This document shows, piece by piece, positions 43,044-51,315 of a DNA stretch of 64,000 nucleotides (within the stretch, counting starts at the first letter, position 1; each line of letters starts with the position of its first letter). The notes below the pieces were generated by a model that was given only the letters and a program-made list of their open reading frames with translations, was not told the origin of the DNA and ran no database searches. The position numbers and the translations under genes were made by a program. The stretch covers positions 1 through 64,000 of the forward strand of contig JADGJL010000008.1 in assembly GCA_027600665.1 (NCBI GenBank). The letters run 5' to 3'. The stretch is from Irineochytrium annulatum. Its lineage: Eukaryota; Chytridiomycota; Chytridiomycetes; Chytridiales; Chytridiaceae.

Positions 43044-43271
43044 TTAGATTTTTCGAACGTAAAACGTATACACTCCATCCTTTTCCTCATGAGAAATCAA
43101 TTCATGTTTCGTTTGCTTCACCCAAGCCTGAAAGTCATTAAGGGAACCTTTATCCGTAGACAGGACTTCCATGATCTGTCCGGCTTCCAGACTATCCAGT
43201 GCTTTCTTTGCTTTAACAATCGGCATAGGACATGCCAATCCTTTCGTATCTACAGTCATATCTGTTTTCAT
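43044..43271 (-). CDS. yrkI: TusA-family sulfur carrier (YrkI-like)
   Basis: A 75-residue TusA-like protein with the signature GLACPMPIVKAKKALDSLEAGQ; Cys14 of the CPxP motif accepts a persulfide sulfur and hands it on. The remainder is a compact beta-alpha fold. It starts behind AGGAGGAA, 16 bases after the dioxygenase gene. It matches B. subtilis YrkI in size and place. Confidence 0.93.
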   Translation of the reverse strand: MKTDMTVDTKGLACPMPIVKAKKALDSLEAGQIMEVLSTDKGSLNDFQAWVKQTKHELISHEEKDGVYTFYVRKI

Positions 43272-43286
43272 CTCATGTTCCTCCTT

Positions 43287-44441
43287 TTAATTGTCATGCA
43301 CGGCACAGCGGTTGGGACCAATTTCCATCTCACGTTGTTTATCTTCATCGGGTGTAATTTTGCCCATGTTTGTCTGCCGGATCTCCTGATACGCATTCGG
43401 TTGAGGTGGAAGATTCTTGGTCACCGTGCGACGGAAATCTTGCTCATCACCAATGTTAAGGCCCGGATTTTTTTGATACAAATCAGAAAGTTTCGCCATA
43501 ACCCGGCCGCCTTCCCCGAGCTCCGTTACTTTTCCAAAGTGTGCAGGCAGGACGATAAGCTCTGGAGAAAGTTCTTTATATCGTGTATAAAGTGTTTCAC
43601 GAAGATCACCTACCCAATCCTCTGCAAGACCCGCCAGATCAGGACGACCAATCGATTCAATGAACAGGATATCGCCGGTCAACAGATATTGGTTATCTAT
43701 AATAAAGGATGTGCTTCCGATGGTGTGTCCGGGAGAGTAAATGGGCTGAATTTGAATCGTTGTGCTGCCGACCGTGATGTCACGCCCTTCTTCAAGNNNN
43801 NNNNNNTCTTCAAGCTTCTCATAATTAAAAGTAACTTCAGTTGCATCTTTTGAAGGCAGCCAATAAGTGGCACCCGTATGCTCAGCTAATTTTCGTCCGC
43901 CTGAAATATGATCGGCATGCAGGTGTGTATCCAGTGTGTGTTTAATTTGTACTCCTTGCTCTCTTGCAAACTGTTCAAACACTTCCGTCATCCGCAGGGT
44001 GTCAATCACTGCGGCTTCTCCCCCCGAAATAACCATATAAGACAAACAGCCTTTCCCAACTCTTACGAACTGAAACAATGAACCTCCATCCTTCAATTCG
44101 CCAACTTTGACGGGTTCCAGATGTTCACTCCATGATTTCATGCCGCCTTCAAGGTAATAGACGTTGCTTCTGCCAGCTTCAACAATTTGTTCTGCCACAA
44201 ATTTGGAAGAGCCTTCCTTTGCACATACAACAAGCAATTTTTTTCCATCAGGAATCTTGTCGAGTGCATCATCAACGCCGTCTAACAGATCAAAATAAGG
44301 AATGTTCACGATATCTACACCGTATCCTTCAATCTTCCAATCGTTGAAATCTGTTTCATTCCGAACATCAAGGATAAATATTTCTTCTTTAGCCAAGACA
44401 ATAGTAGTTAGTTCCTTTGCCGTCATTGTTCTTAATTCCAT
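43287..44441 (-). CDS. yrkH: rhodanese-MBL persulfide dioxygenase (YrkH-like), contains assembly gap
   Basis: The protein has an N-terminal rhodanese domain (about 1-108, active loop VVCAKEGSS) and a metallo-beta-lactamase domain of the ETHE1 persulfide dioxygenase type: [11 protein letters not shown] binds iron, followed by [16 protein letters not shown] and LPAHFGK. It oxidises a low-molecular-weight persulfide to sulfite with O2. Unlike staphylococcal CstB, the rhodanese is N-terminal and there is no C-terminal one. Ten Ns at 43797-43806 interrupt the frame without shifting it; the true length is probably 378 residues (see the gap entry). Confidence 0.9.
   Translation of the reverse strand: MELRTMTAKELTTIVLAKEEIFILDVRNETDFNDWKIEGYGVDIVNIPYFDLLDGVDDALDKIPDGKKLLVVCAKEGSSKFVAEQIVEAGRSNVYYLEGGMKSWSEHLEPVKVGELKDGGSLFQFVRVGKGCLSYMVISGGEAAVIDTLRMTEVFEQFAREQGVQIKHTLDTHLHADHISGGRKLAEHTGATYWLPSKDATEVTFNYEKLEXXXXLEEGRDITVGSTTIQIQPIYSPGHTIGSTSFIIDNQYLLTGDILFIESIGRPDLAGLAEDWVGDLRETLYTRYKELSPELIVLPAHFGKVTELGEGGRVMAKLSDLYQKNPGLNIGDEQDFRRTVTKNLPPQPNAYQEIRQTNMGKITPDEDKQREMEIGPNRCAVHDN
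43797..43806. other. 10-N assembly gap
   Basis: Ten Ns lie between two identical copies of TCTTCAAG (43789-43796 and 43807-43814). The duplicated flank indicates two contig ends that overlap by 8 bases and were joined with a default gap. Removing the Ns and one copy keeps the frame and gives a continuous KLEEGRD in the dioxygenase. Confidence 0.95.
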
Positions 44442-44472
44442 TGCTAGTTTCCCCTTTCATCCTGCAAGCTCA

Positions 44473-44868
44473 TTAGAACGACAATGTAACATTGGCATCC
44501 TTCGCAAAATCTAGAAAAGTGACTGCTCCGCCGACCTCAATCCCATCGATAAAGTCTTCTTTGGTCAGGTTCATTACATCCATCGTCATTTGACAAGCTA
44601 TAATTTTGACTCCCAACTCCTGAGCCATTTCTACGAGCTGTGGAATAGATGGAACATTTGCATTTGTAAAGCCTTCAGCAATATGTTCAGCTCCTGCCGG
44701 GAGAGGCAGCTGGTGATGGGCTTGCTTATGAATCAAGTTTAATCCTTCAAATGTGAAGAAAATGGCAACCTCTGCTTCAGTTGCTGCTGAAGCGGTAGCA
44801 ATATTAAACACTTTGTATGCATCGAACATCCCACCATTGCTTGCAATAATAGCCACTTTTGTACTCAT
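44473..44868 (-). CDS. DsrE family sulfur carrier protein
   Basis: A 131-residue DsrE/F-like protein (VAIIASNGGMFDAYKVFNIATASAATEAEVAIFFTFEGL) with the conserved Cys in KIIACQMTMDVMNL (about 97). It is a paralogue of the 41613-42086 protein and probably passes sulfane sulfur between the TusA-rhodanese protein and the dioxygenase. It starts behind GGAGGTAAT and sits between those two genes. Confidence 0.88.
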   Translation of the reverse strand: MSTKVAIIASNGGMFDAYKVFNIATASAATEAEVAIFFTFEGLNLIHKQAHHQLPLPAGAEHIAEGFTNANVPSIPQLVEMAQELGVKIIACQMTMDVMNLTKEDFIDGIEVGGAVTFLDFAKDANVTLSF

Positions 44869-44898
44869 TGTTATTACCTCCGATTTTTTAATTGTTAT

Positions 44899-45468
44899 TT
44901 ATTTTTCTGTTGGCCCTGTCCAGCCAGTCATGCCTGGCTCTACATTATTTACTTTTTTGAATCCTTTTTCGGTAAGAAATTGACAAGCCAGATCACTACG
45001 GTTGCCGGTTCGGCATACAACATAAATATCATCTTCCTGATTAAGCTCCTGGATTCGGTTCTCGAGTTCACCAAGCGGAATAGAAATGGCTCCCGCAATT
45101 CGATTAAATGCATATTCAGCAGGTTCACGTACGTCCAGTACAGTCACCTTCTCATGATCTGCAAGTTTGATCTGTAATTCATCAGTTGAAATGACATATG
45201 GATGTTTCTTCTCTTCTTTGGTTTCGGTCGCACTCGCTTTGCGAACATAATGTTTAAGAACGTCATTATCCTCTAATGTTCCCAGATAATGATGACCTGT
45301 ATTTTTGGCCCAGCCTTGGATGTCAATGAGAGAACCCTTATCTGTAGCTTGTATTTCAATAACTTGACCAGCATCAAGTTGATCGATAGCCTTTTTCGTT
45401 CTTACGATCGGCATAGGACACGCAAGCCCCTTGCAATCAATGGTTTGATCTACTTTAATTTCGGACAC
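44899..45468 (-). CDS. yrkF: TusA-rhodanese fusion sulfurtransferase (YrkF-like)
   Basis: A 189-residue fusion: TusA domain first (CKGLACPMPIVRTKKAIDQLDAGQ, about 11-35) and a rhodanese domain at about 95-185 (VLDVREPAEYAFNRIAGAISIPLGEL; active loop VVCRTGNRSD). It moves sulfur between persulfide donors and the dioxygenase. A frame from 45615 is open, but GGAGGAGG lies eight bases before a GTG at 45468, which I take as the start. It is the first gene of the cluster and has the strongest promoter and operator. Confidence 0.9.
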   Translation of the reverse strand: MSEIKVDQTIDCKGLACPMPIVRTKKAIDQLDAGQVIEIQATDKGSLIDIQGWAKNTGHHYLGTLEDNDVLKHYVRKASATETKEEKKHPYVISTDELQIKLADHEKVTVLDVREPAEYAFNRIAGAISIPLGELENRIQELNQEDDIYVVCRTGNRSDLACQFLTEKGFKKVNNVEPGMTGWTGPTEK

Positions 45469-45592
45469 TGTAACAACCTCCTCCAATATGATTATGAATA
45501 AGACAAGCATTAGAACAGAGCAACGAATGATATGTTTTTCTTCAGAAATGGCTCTGCACTCCGTTATAAACAGGAGATTAACTATAATACGT

Positions 45593-45635
45593 ATACCCCT
45601 ATGGGTATAATACAAAGATCATTTGTTTTTGTCAA
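45593..45635 (-). promoter_or_regulatory. main promoter and CstR-type operator of the sulfur cluster
   Basis: A strong minus-strand promoter, -35 TTGACA (45630-45635) and -10 TATTAT (45607-45612) with a 17-base spacer, is followed by the perfect 16-base palindrome ATACCCCTATGGGTAT (45593-45608), which overlaps the -10 by two bases. The geometry is the same as at 41185-41227. Confidence 0.92.
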
Positions 45636-45690
45636 CACTTCACTAGATAGGAGATATCACTTAAATTCTGGAATAAAGGTTCTGAATATA

Positions 45691-45717
45691 AAAAAAACCA
45701 ACCACTTAGGTGGTTGG
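45691..45717 (-). terminator. terminator of the DegV gene
   Basis: Arms CCAACCAC (45698-45705) and GTGGTTGG (45710-45717), followed on the minus strand by a run of T. Confidence 0.88.
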
Positions 45718-45762
45718 CTAATCTCTACTCCGATATTCTGAAAAAAGCTGTCACATTTAGTT

Positions 45763-46620
45763 TTACAAATCGATATAACTGACAGCAATTGAACCAGGAC
45801 CTGTGTGCGAGCCAATAACACACCCGCCCTCAATAAGAATAATATCTTTAAAGTGATTCGTTTGCATCAGAGATGCATACAGTTTATCCGTCATTTTCTC
45901 TGCAAAGGTTTGAGCGATAATAAGTACGTTTGGACAAATCTCATCTTTACGGCTAACAATTTTTTGTACAACTCCGTCCAGAGCCTTTTCCATTTTCCCG
46001 CGATACTTCCGAATAGAGCGCACTTCTCCCTGAATAATATTCAGCACAGGACGGACTTTAAGGACATTCCCGATCAAATGCTGTAAACTGCTCACTCGTC
46101 CACCCTTATACAGATAATCCAGACGGTCCACGAATACCTCAATATTAACCTTCTCTCGTACATTCTCAATATCCTTGATCACTTGTTCAAGCGAACAACC
46201 CTCTTCAAGTGCCCTTGCCGCACGTACCACCAGCATGGCATAGCTTGCAGACAGATGCATGGAATCCACGATATGAACCTGCCCATGCGGTAGCTCGGAA
46301 GCTGCGAAATGTGCATTCTGGTTAGTGGAAGACACCTTGGATGACATGCTGATATATAAGATTTGTTTGCCTTCTTTGAGTGATTTTTCAAAATAATGAA
46401 TGAAATCGGCTGGAGATGGCGCAGCTGTTTTGGGAATGATGCCCTCTTCATCTGAGCGACGATACAATTCTCCAGTCATGATATCTATATTATCTTTGTA
46501 GGATTGAGCGCCCATAACGACATATAAAGGTACAACGCTGATATCGTACTGGTCGAGCAGTTCCTTTGATAAATCTGAAGTGCTATCCACCATTAATTTA
46601 ATGTTCGAAGGCATTTTCAT
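45763..46620 (-). CDS. DegV family fatty-acid-binding protein
   Basis: A 285-residue DegV-type protein: VDSTSDLSKELLDQYDISVVPLYV (about 11-34), KTAAPSPADF (about 60-69), LYKGGRVSSLQHLIGNVLKVRPVL (about 165-188) and the C-terminal GPGSIAVSY. The family binds long-chain fatty acids; FakB members supply them to the FakA kinase, so this may be a fatty-acid carrier. It is a single gene with a terminator; a palindrome at 46680-46697 lies upstream. Confidence 0.92.
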   Translation of the reverse strand: MKMPSNIKLMVDSTSDLSKELLDQYDISVVPLYVVMGAQSYKDNIDIMTGELYRRSDEEGIIPKTAAPSPADFIHYFEKSLKEGKQILYISMSSKVSSTNQNAHFAASELPHGQVHIVDSMHLSASYAMLVVRAARALEEGCSLEQVIKDIENVREKVNIEVFVDRLDYLYKGGRVSSLQHLIGNVLKVRPVLNIIQGEVRSIRKYRGKMEKALDGVVQKIVSRKDEICPNVLIIAQTFAEKMTDKLYASLMQTNHFKDIILIEGGCVIGSHTGPGSIAVSYIDL

Positions 46621-46679
46621 AGCTGCATCCGTCCAATCTCTTCGTATTTTGTGAAAATATAAAAACTTAAATTATCATT

Positions 46680-46697
46680 TGATATAAAAGTATATCA
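46680..46697 (-). promoter_or_regulatory. palindrome upstream of the DegV gene
   Basis: Perfect arms TGATATA (46680-46686) and TATATCA (46691-46697) with a 4-base centre, 60 bases before the start. It may be an operator; no regulator can be named. Confidence 0.4.
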
Positions 46698-46766
46698 CTT
46701 TATGGTGTGAGTCAACTTTCCTGTGAGAAGCACAGAAAAGTTGATGCCGATATCTCCGTATGTCCT

Positions 46767-47681
46767 TCAATTCATCTGGGGACTAATATGATTAACCAGA
46801 TCCGTAAGTCTGGCTGTAAATTCTTCAACCATTATAGGGATAGGCTCATTCACTTTTGTAATTCTACCCAGTATGGGTTTGTTATCGGAGCCGAGTTGTT
46901 GGATTGGAACCGTGACCAATTGTTCCTTATAGGTGGAGGCCAAAGCATTAACGATAAAATCGGGAGCAATTGTAATCGCACTGCCCTTAACAACCATCTG
47001 ACCCAACGCATCAGTGTTATTCGTAATTAGAGATATTCGATTGCCAGCACTTGCAGACATCAGATCATGGGCAATATTTTCGATATGTTCATCTTTATAT
47101 AGAACAAACACTTCGTTCTCCAAGGTTTCTGGAGATATCATTTTGAAAAAACGCAGTGGTGAGCTTGTATTCATAATGATTACAGCACTGCCCTCAACGA
47201 TCGGGAACCATTCAAACGTAGAATTTTGTTGACTTTTACTGTAGGATAATAAACCCATGTTCGCGTAACCTTCCTGTACTTGCTTCATGACGGTCTGAGT
47301 ATCTCCTTCAATCATCTGCACCTTAAGCGCCGGATAACTTTGCATTAGCTCTAACGTTGCCTGAACGACTTGCGGAACAAAACCGGGAATGGTTGCAATC
47401 GTAATGCTCTCCATATGATCTTCCTTTAACATGAGCAATTCTTGCTGCATACTGTCTATATTTTTTAAAATAGCTGCTGCATGTTTCAGGATCAACTCCC
47501 CTTCTGTTGTCGGAGAAACGCCCTTTTTGGTGCGGTGAAAAATGATGGTATCCATCTCTTCTTCAAGCTGTTTGATGGATTGGCTGATTGTTGGCACGGT
47601 TAGATGATGTACACTTGCTACCTTGGTAAATGAACCGAATTGTGCAGCAGATATTAGATATTGAAGCTGGGAAATATTCAT
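46767..47681 (-). CDS. LysR family transcriptional regulator
   Basis: A 304-residue regulator: winged helix-turn-helix (about 2-60, QLQYLISAAQFGSFTKVASVHHLTVPTISQSIKQLEEEMDTIIFHRTKKGVSPT) and an effector-binding domain (about 90-295). It is divergent from the esterase gene at 47784 over about 100 AT-rich bases and probably controls it. Confidence 0.92.
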   Translation of the reverse strand: MNISQLQYLISAAQFGSFTKVASVHHLTVPTISQSIKQLEEEMDTIIFHRTKKGVSPTTEGELILKHAAAILKNIDSMQQELLMLKEDHMESITIATIPGFVPQVVQATLELMQSYPALKVQMIEGDTQTVMKQVQEGYANMGLLSYSKSQQNSTFEWFPIVEGSAVIIMNTSSPLRFFKMISPETLENEVFVLYKDEHIENIAHDLMSASAGNRISLITNNTDALGQMVVKGSAITIAPDFIVNALASTYKEQLVTVPIQQLGSDNKPILGRITKVNEPIPIMVEEFTARLTDLVNHISPQMN

Positions 47682-47783
47682 CTCATTCTTCCTATCCTTA
47701 ATTAATTGTTTAGGATACTAAAATATTATTAAATATATTTTATGCTTATAATCAAGTATGATTTGTCTAAGGAGGTCGATAGT

Positions 47784-48665
47784 ATGCGTAGTATTCGAAG
47801 TTTTCTTGTAGAATTGTTGCTCAAAATGACGAAAAGAAAAATGAATGTACATGAATTTATGGAAGAACGTAGAAAGAGTAATAGCGTCCCCTATGAAGTC
47901 CCTGTGAAGCTTAAACACAAATACAATATTACCAAGGATCAGAGCCTCCCCGTAGATACTTATATTATGAAATCCAACACTCAATTTGATGAACGGATTG
48001 TTCTATATTTGCCTGGCGGAGGATACGTTGAGCAGCCACTGACATGGCACTGGCATTTCCTGAATCAATTGACGGAGCAATTAAATTGTACGGTGTATGC
48101 ATCAGTGTATCCAAAAGCGCCAAACTATCAGTGTAGGGATGCAATTGCATGTGTGTTGAACATCTATCAGCATATCTTGAAAATAACCAAACCGCAAAAT
48201 ATCACCATTATGGGTGATTCTGCGGGCGGTGGCCTTACGCTGGCCTTTGCGCAATATTTGGCAGAACAAGGGTTACCTCAGCCCAAGGATATCATTCTGT
48301 TATCCCCATGGCTTGACATTACATTGAGCAGTCCCGAGGTCATTGCAATGATTGATGATGAGCCAATGCTAAACTGGGACATGCTTGTTGAAGCTGGTAA
48401 ATTATATGCAGGTGAACTGCCACTCTCTCACTACTTGGTCAGCCCGCTTCATGGCGAGATCAAAGACCTGGGTAAAATCTCCCTGTTTATCGGGACCCAT
48501 GAATTTTTCCTTCCGGATGCACGTAAATTCAAAGAAAAAGCGGCCCGGCAATCTGTAGATATCAATTATATCGAGTATCTAAAAATGAATCACGTATTCC
48601 CGGTATTCCCCATCCCTGAAGCCAAAAAGGCGCTAAAACAAATTATAGATATTATTAAAAGTTAG
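47784..48665 (+). CDS. alpha/beta hydrolase of the HSL/acetyl-esterase type
   Basis: A 293-residue hydrolase: LYLPGGGYVEQPLTWHWHFLNQL is the oxyanion-hole region (HGGG variant PGGG), GDSAGGGLTLAF is the nucleophile elbow, DEPMLNWDML and NHVFPVFPIPEA hold the likely acid and base. It resembles short-chain esterases of the hormone-sensitive-lipase group. The frame is open from 47742, but AAGGAGG selects the ATG at 47784. It is divergent from the LysR gene. Confidence 0.9.
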   Translation: MRSIRSFLVELLLKMTKRKMNVHEFMEERRKSNSVPYEVPVKLKHKYNITKDQSLPVDTYIMKSNTQFDERIVLYLPGGGYVEQPLTWHWHFLNQLTEQLNCTVYASVYPKAPNYQCRDAIACVLNIYQHILKITKPQNITIMGDSAGGGLTLAFAQYLAEQGLPQPKDIILLSPWLDITLSSPEVIAMIDDEPMLNWDMLVEAGKLYAGELPLSHYLVSPLHGEIKDLGKISLFIGTHEFFLPDARKFKEKAARQSVDINYIEYLKMNHVFPVFPIPEAKKALKQIIDIIKS

Positions 48666-48794
48666 AACTGCTGGAATAGCATTTCGGCTGTGATCGTTTC
48701 ATTATAATTAGCGGCCTTCTATAGGCTCCCACCCATTCCCCTGCTCAATGGCCTACATACAATACATTAGACTAATGAACAGGAGTGATGTGAT

Positions 48795-49187
48795 ATGACA
48801 TTTTTACCTCCTTTTGGACCTGGCGGAGGGTTTGGTGGACCTGGGTTTCCCGGAGGACCTGGGGGACCAGGAGGACCCGGTGGAATGCCTGGTCCGCCAT
48901 CGTTCCCCGGTGGTGGAGGCGGTGGACCACAAGGCGTGCAAGCACCTACCGGGCCGCCACCATCATTCATTCCACAGCAACCCGCATCGTTATTTGCAGT
49001 TGATCCAAGAGCCATATCTGGCTGTCTGTTTCGTTACACATATATTTGGCCGGATCGTGGTCCCGGCTTCTGGATGTACCCGGTATTTGTAGGTAGAAAT
49101 TCGGTGGCTGGGTTCCGCTGGAATGGCTTCTTCTGGTTATACACCGGCATTGATCTGCAGCGAATCAGCTCGTTTAGCTGTTTCTAG
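48795..49187 (+). CDS. collagen-like Gly/Pro-rich small protein
   Basis: A 130-residue protein. Residues about 7-50 are Gly/Pro-rich with collagen-like triplets (GGPGGPGGPGGMPGPP), then a conserved-looking aromatic tail (RYTYIWPDRGPGFWMYPVFVGRNSVAGFRWNGFFWLYTGIDLQRI). AGGAGTGATG precedes the start, and a long terminator follows. Related Gly-rich proteins occur in spore outer layers of bacilli; that role here is an inference. The Gly-rich codons make an antisense Pro-rich frame that should not be annotated. Confidence 0.75.
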   Translation: MTFLPPFGPGGGFGGPGFPGGPGGPGGPGGMPGPPSFPGGGGGGPQGVQAPTGPPPSFIPQQPASLFAVDPRAISGCLFRYTYIWPDRGPGFWMYPVFVGRNSVAGFRWNGFFWLYTGIDLQRISSFSCF

Positions 49188-49190
49188 AAG

Positions 49191-49232
49191 AAATCCCCCT
49201 GTATACGGATTAATCCGCATACAGGGGGATTT
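49191..49232. terminator. bidirectional terminator
   Basis: Arms AAATCCCCCTGTAT and its complement (49191-49204 and 49219-49232) with an inner CGGATTAATCCG palindrome. It lies between the collagen-like gene and the convergent ABC-F gene. Confidence 0.85.
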
Positions 49233-49254
49233 AATTTATGAACTAATTAGCTGT

Positions 49255-50994
49255 CTAAAGCAACTTAATCAGCTTTTCCAGCTCATCTACCAGACTTTTT
49301 GCAAGTTCAAAATTAGTATCTTTCAGAGCCATTTCGATTTTCATTTCAACAGACTTTTTCTTTTGTTCCGTTTCAAGATAGTCTTCATTAAAATGACTCG
49401 TATATATCATCTCTCTAAATTCTTGAATACTCATTTTAGTAATCGTCTTGTCCTCGATAATCAAAACATAATCCATACCATTTACAACCGAATAGAAATC
49501 GTGAGAAATCATGAGAATCGCACCTTTGTAGTCCTCAATAGCTTTCTCCAATGCGATTTGGCTATAGATGTCCAAATGGCTTGTCGGTTCGTCAAGAAGC
49601 AATACGCTCGCTTGACTGGCAGCAACTTTAGCCAATTGGAGCATGTTTTTTTCTCCACCAGATAAAGACTCTATCTTCTGATCAAGGATTTCTCCTTCGA
49701 AGCCATAGTGCACAAGATGCGATCTAATCTCATCATACGTTTGAAAACCGGCATCAATAAAGTCATTTAGTATGGTATTCGAATCCTTAAGCATTTCACC
49801 TTGAAACTGAGATAAATAAGCCACTGTAGCATCAGCATTTATTTCAATGGAATCCTGATTGTTTTGGAAGATTTCACGGAGTAAGGTCGTTTTTCCGGTA
49901 CCGTTTGGACCGATCAGGGCTACTTTATCTGTCGATTTGATCTCAAAGTTCACATGGTCCAAAAGCAACTCGTCAAAGGAAACGCTATAGTTATTGACGT
50001 TAACCACAACGGTGTCTTCTATTTCCTTTTCGATGCCAAAACGGATATTCGGCTGCATGATATCGACAAAGGGCTCTTTAATTCGACGTGCTTCCAAGCG
50101 CTCTTGAAACCTGACTCTGGCTTTTAACGCTCTGCCTCTCGAGGCTTCCGAATTATAAGTGGCGATCTCTCTAAGATTGTCAATGATGTGATCGTATCTC
50201 TCAATTTCTTCAGCTTCAGCAACTGCAATTTCTTGTAACTCGATCTTCGTCTGAAGCAGCGAGAAGTTATAGTCGATGTATCGCCCATCAAACTCTTGGA
50301 TCTCCGTGTTTTCAAGGTGTATTATTTTATTGAAACAATGATTTAATAGATAGCGATTGTGCGTAACAACGAGCAGCATACCTTTGTGGGTATTAATCAA
50401 TTTTTTAAGTGCGTTCAGGTTTTCAAAGTCTAAAAATACATCGGGTTCGTCCATGATCATTAAGTCTGGACGATTCAGCATTTCCTTCATTACTTGAATA
50501 AGTTTGAATTCCCCGCCGCTTAATTCGGATACATCAAGATCTTTTAGCTTCATGAGGTTAGCCAGATTTAGCTGTTTATTAATGGTGTTTTCGAAATTAT
50601 CCCCGTCCATGGCTTGGAAGGCATCCAAAGCCAATTGAACTTTATCCATCAGCGAATCCATATCCGATGTAGTTGCCATTTCCGCATAAAGGGCTGTGAT
50701 TTCATCTTGTATCTTGATGAATTCTTCTCCGATATATTCAAAAACAGTCATTTCTTTCGTGTTATCGACTTGCGAGAACTGACTCACATACCCGATTTTG
50801 CAATCGGGGTCTATCTCTAACTTGCCATCGAACAAATATCTTTCCGGATCCATCAATATATCGATCAGTGTACTTTTCCCACTGCCACTTGTTCCTATGA
50901 AAGCACAATGTTGTGCCTCTTCAAGCGTAAATGAAATGTCTTGATATAGTTCCTTTTGCGGGAACGAGAAGGATAGGTTATCAACTTTTATCAT
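49255..50994 (-). CDS. ABC-F family ATPase (two ABC domains, no membrane part)
   Basis: About 579 residues with two ATP-binding cassettes. Domain 1: Walker A GTSGSGKST (about 34-42), signature LSGGEFKLIQV, Walker B LMIMDEPDVFLDFENL. Domain 2: GPNGTGKTT, LSGGEKNMLQL, LLLDEPTSHLD. A linker (about 220-290) joins them. This is the ABC-F layout of ribosome-bound factors that give resistance to macrolides, lincosamides or pleuromutilins, or act in translation quality control. The frame extends upstream to 51087, but AAAGGTAAC before ATG 50997/50994 marks the start. Which role it has cannot be told from the window. Confidence 0.92.
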   Translation of the reverse strand: MIKVDNLSFSFPQKELYQDISFTLEEAQHCAFIGTSGSGKSTLIDILMDPERYLFDGKLEIDPDCKIGYVSQFSQVDNTKEMTVFEYIGEEFIKIQDEITALYAEMATTSDMDSLMDKVQLALDAFQAMDGDNFENTINKQLNLANLMKLKDLDVSELSGGEFKLIQVMKEMLNRPDLMIMDEPDVFLDFENLNALKKLINTHKGMLLVVTHNRYLLNHCFNKIIHLENTEIQEFDGRYIDYNFSLLQTKIELQEIAVAEAEEIERYDHIIDNLREIATYNSEASRGRALKARVRFQERLEARRIKEPFVDIMQPNIRFGIEKEIEDTVVVNVNNYSVSFDELLLDHVNFEIKSTDKVALIGPNGTGKTTLLREIFQNNQDSIEINADATVAYLSQFQGEMLKDSNTILNDFIDAGFQTYDEIRSHLVHYGFEGEILDQKIESLSGGEKNMLQLAKVAASQASVLLLDEPTSHLDIYSQIALEKAIEDYKGAILMISHDFYSVVNGMDYVLIIEDKTITKMSIQEFREMIYTSHFNEDYLETEQKKKSVEMKIEMALKDTNFELAKSLVDELEKLIKLL

Positions 50995-51315
50995 CATGTT
51001 ACCTTTCTTTATACCTAAATTGGTGATCATCATTAAATAATTTGTCGAACACAGACTTTTAGAGTAACACTGTTTACCACCAAGCACAATCCATTTGTAG
51101 CCCTTCCTCTCACTCCCAGATTCGAATACTTTCTATATGTTCACCTCAATTGAATAAAACTTAACATGAATATGGCTCCCGTTTTCTCACCTGTAACCTA
51201 TATGTATATACAAATTTAGATTTAGTCTTCATTTCCCTCTTCAATGTTACGATAAATAGTATGGGGTTATACAAATAAACCATATTGCTTTATTACATCC
51301 AAGGGGGAGCAGAAC
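50995..51315. other. intergenic region between divergent genes
   Basis: About 320 AT-rich bases between the ABC-F gene and the chemoreceptor gene. I see no RNA gene or convincing small reading frame. Promoters of both genes must lie here. Confidence 0.6.

Noticed and set aside
43023..43853. A 276-residue plus-strand frame across the TusA and dioxygenase genes.
   Set aside because: It is antisense to two clear genes and runs through the N gap.
48767..49015. Pro-rich minus-strand frame opposite the collagen-like gene.
   Set aside because: It is the complement of GGN/CCN triplets and has no own signals.
50998..51087. N-terminal extension of the ABC-F protein and a possible leader peptide for attenuation.
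   Set aside because: The extension has no ribosome binding site and is not typical of the family; no alternative stem-loops or separate leader frame could be shown.
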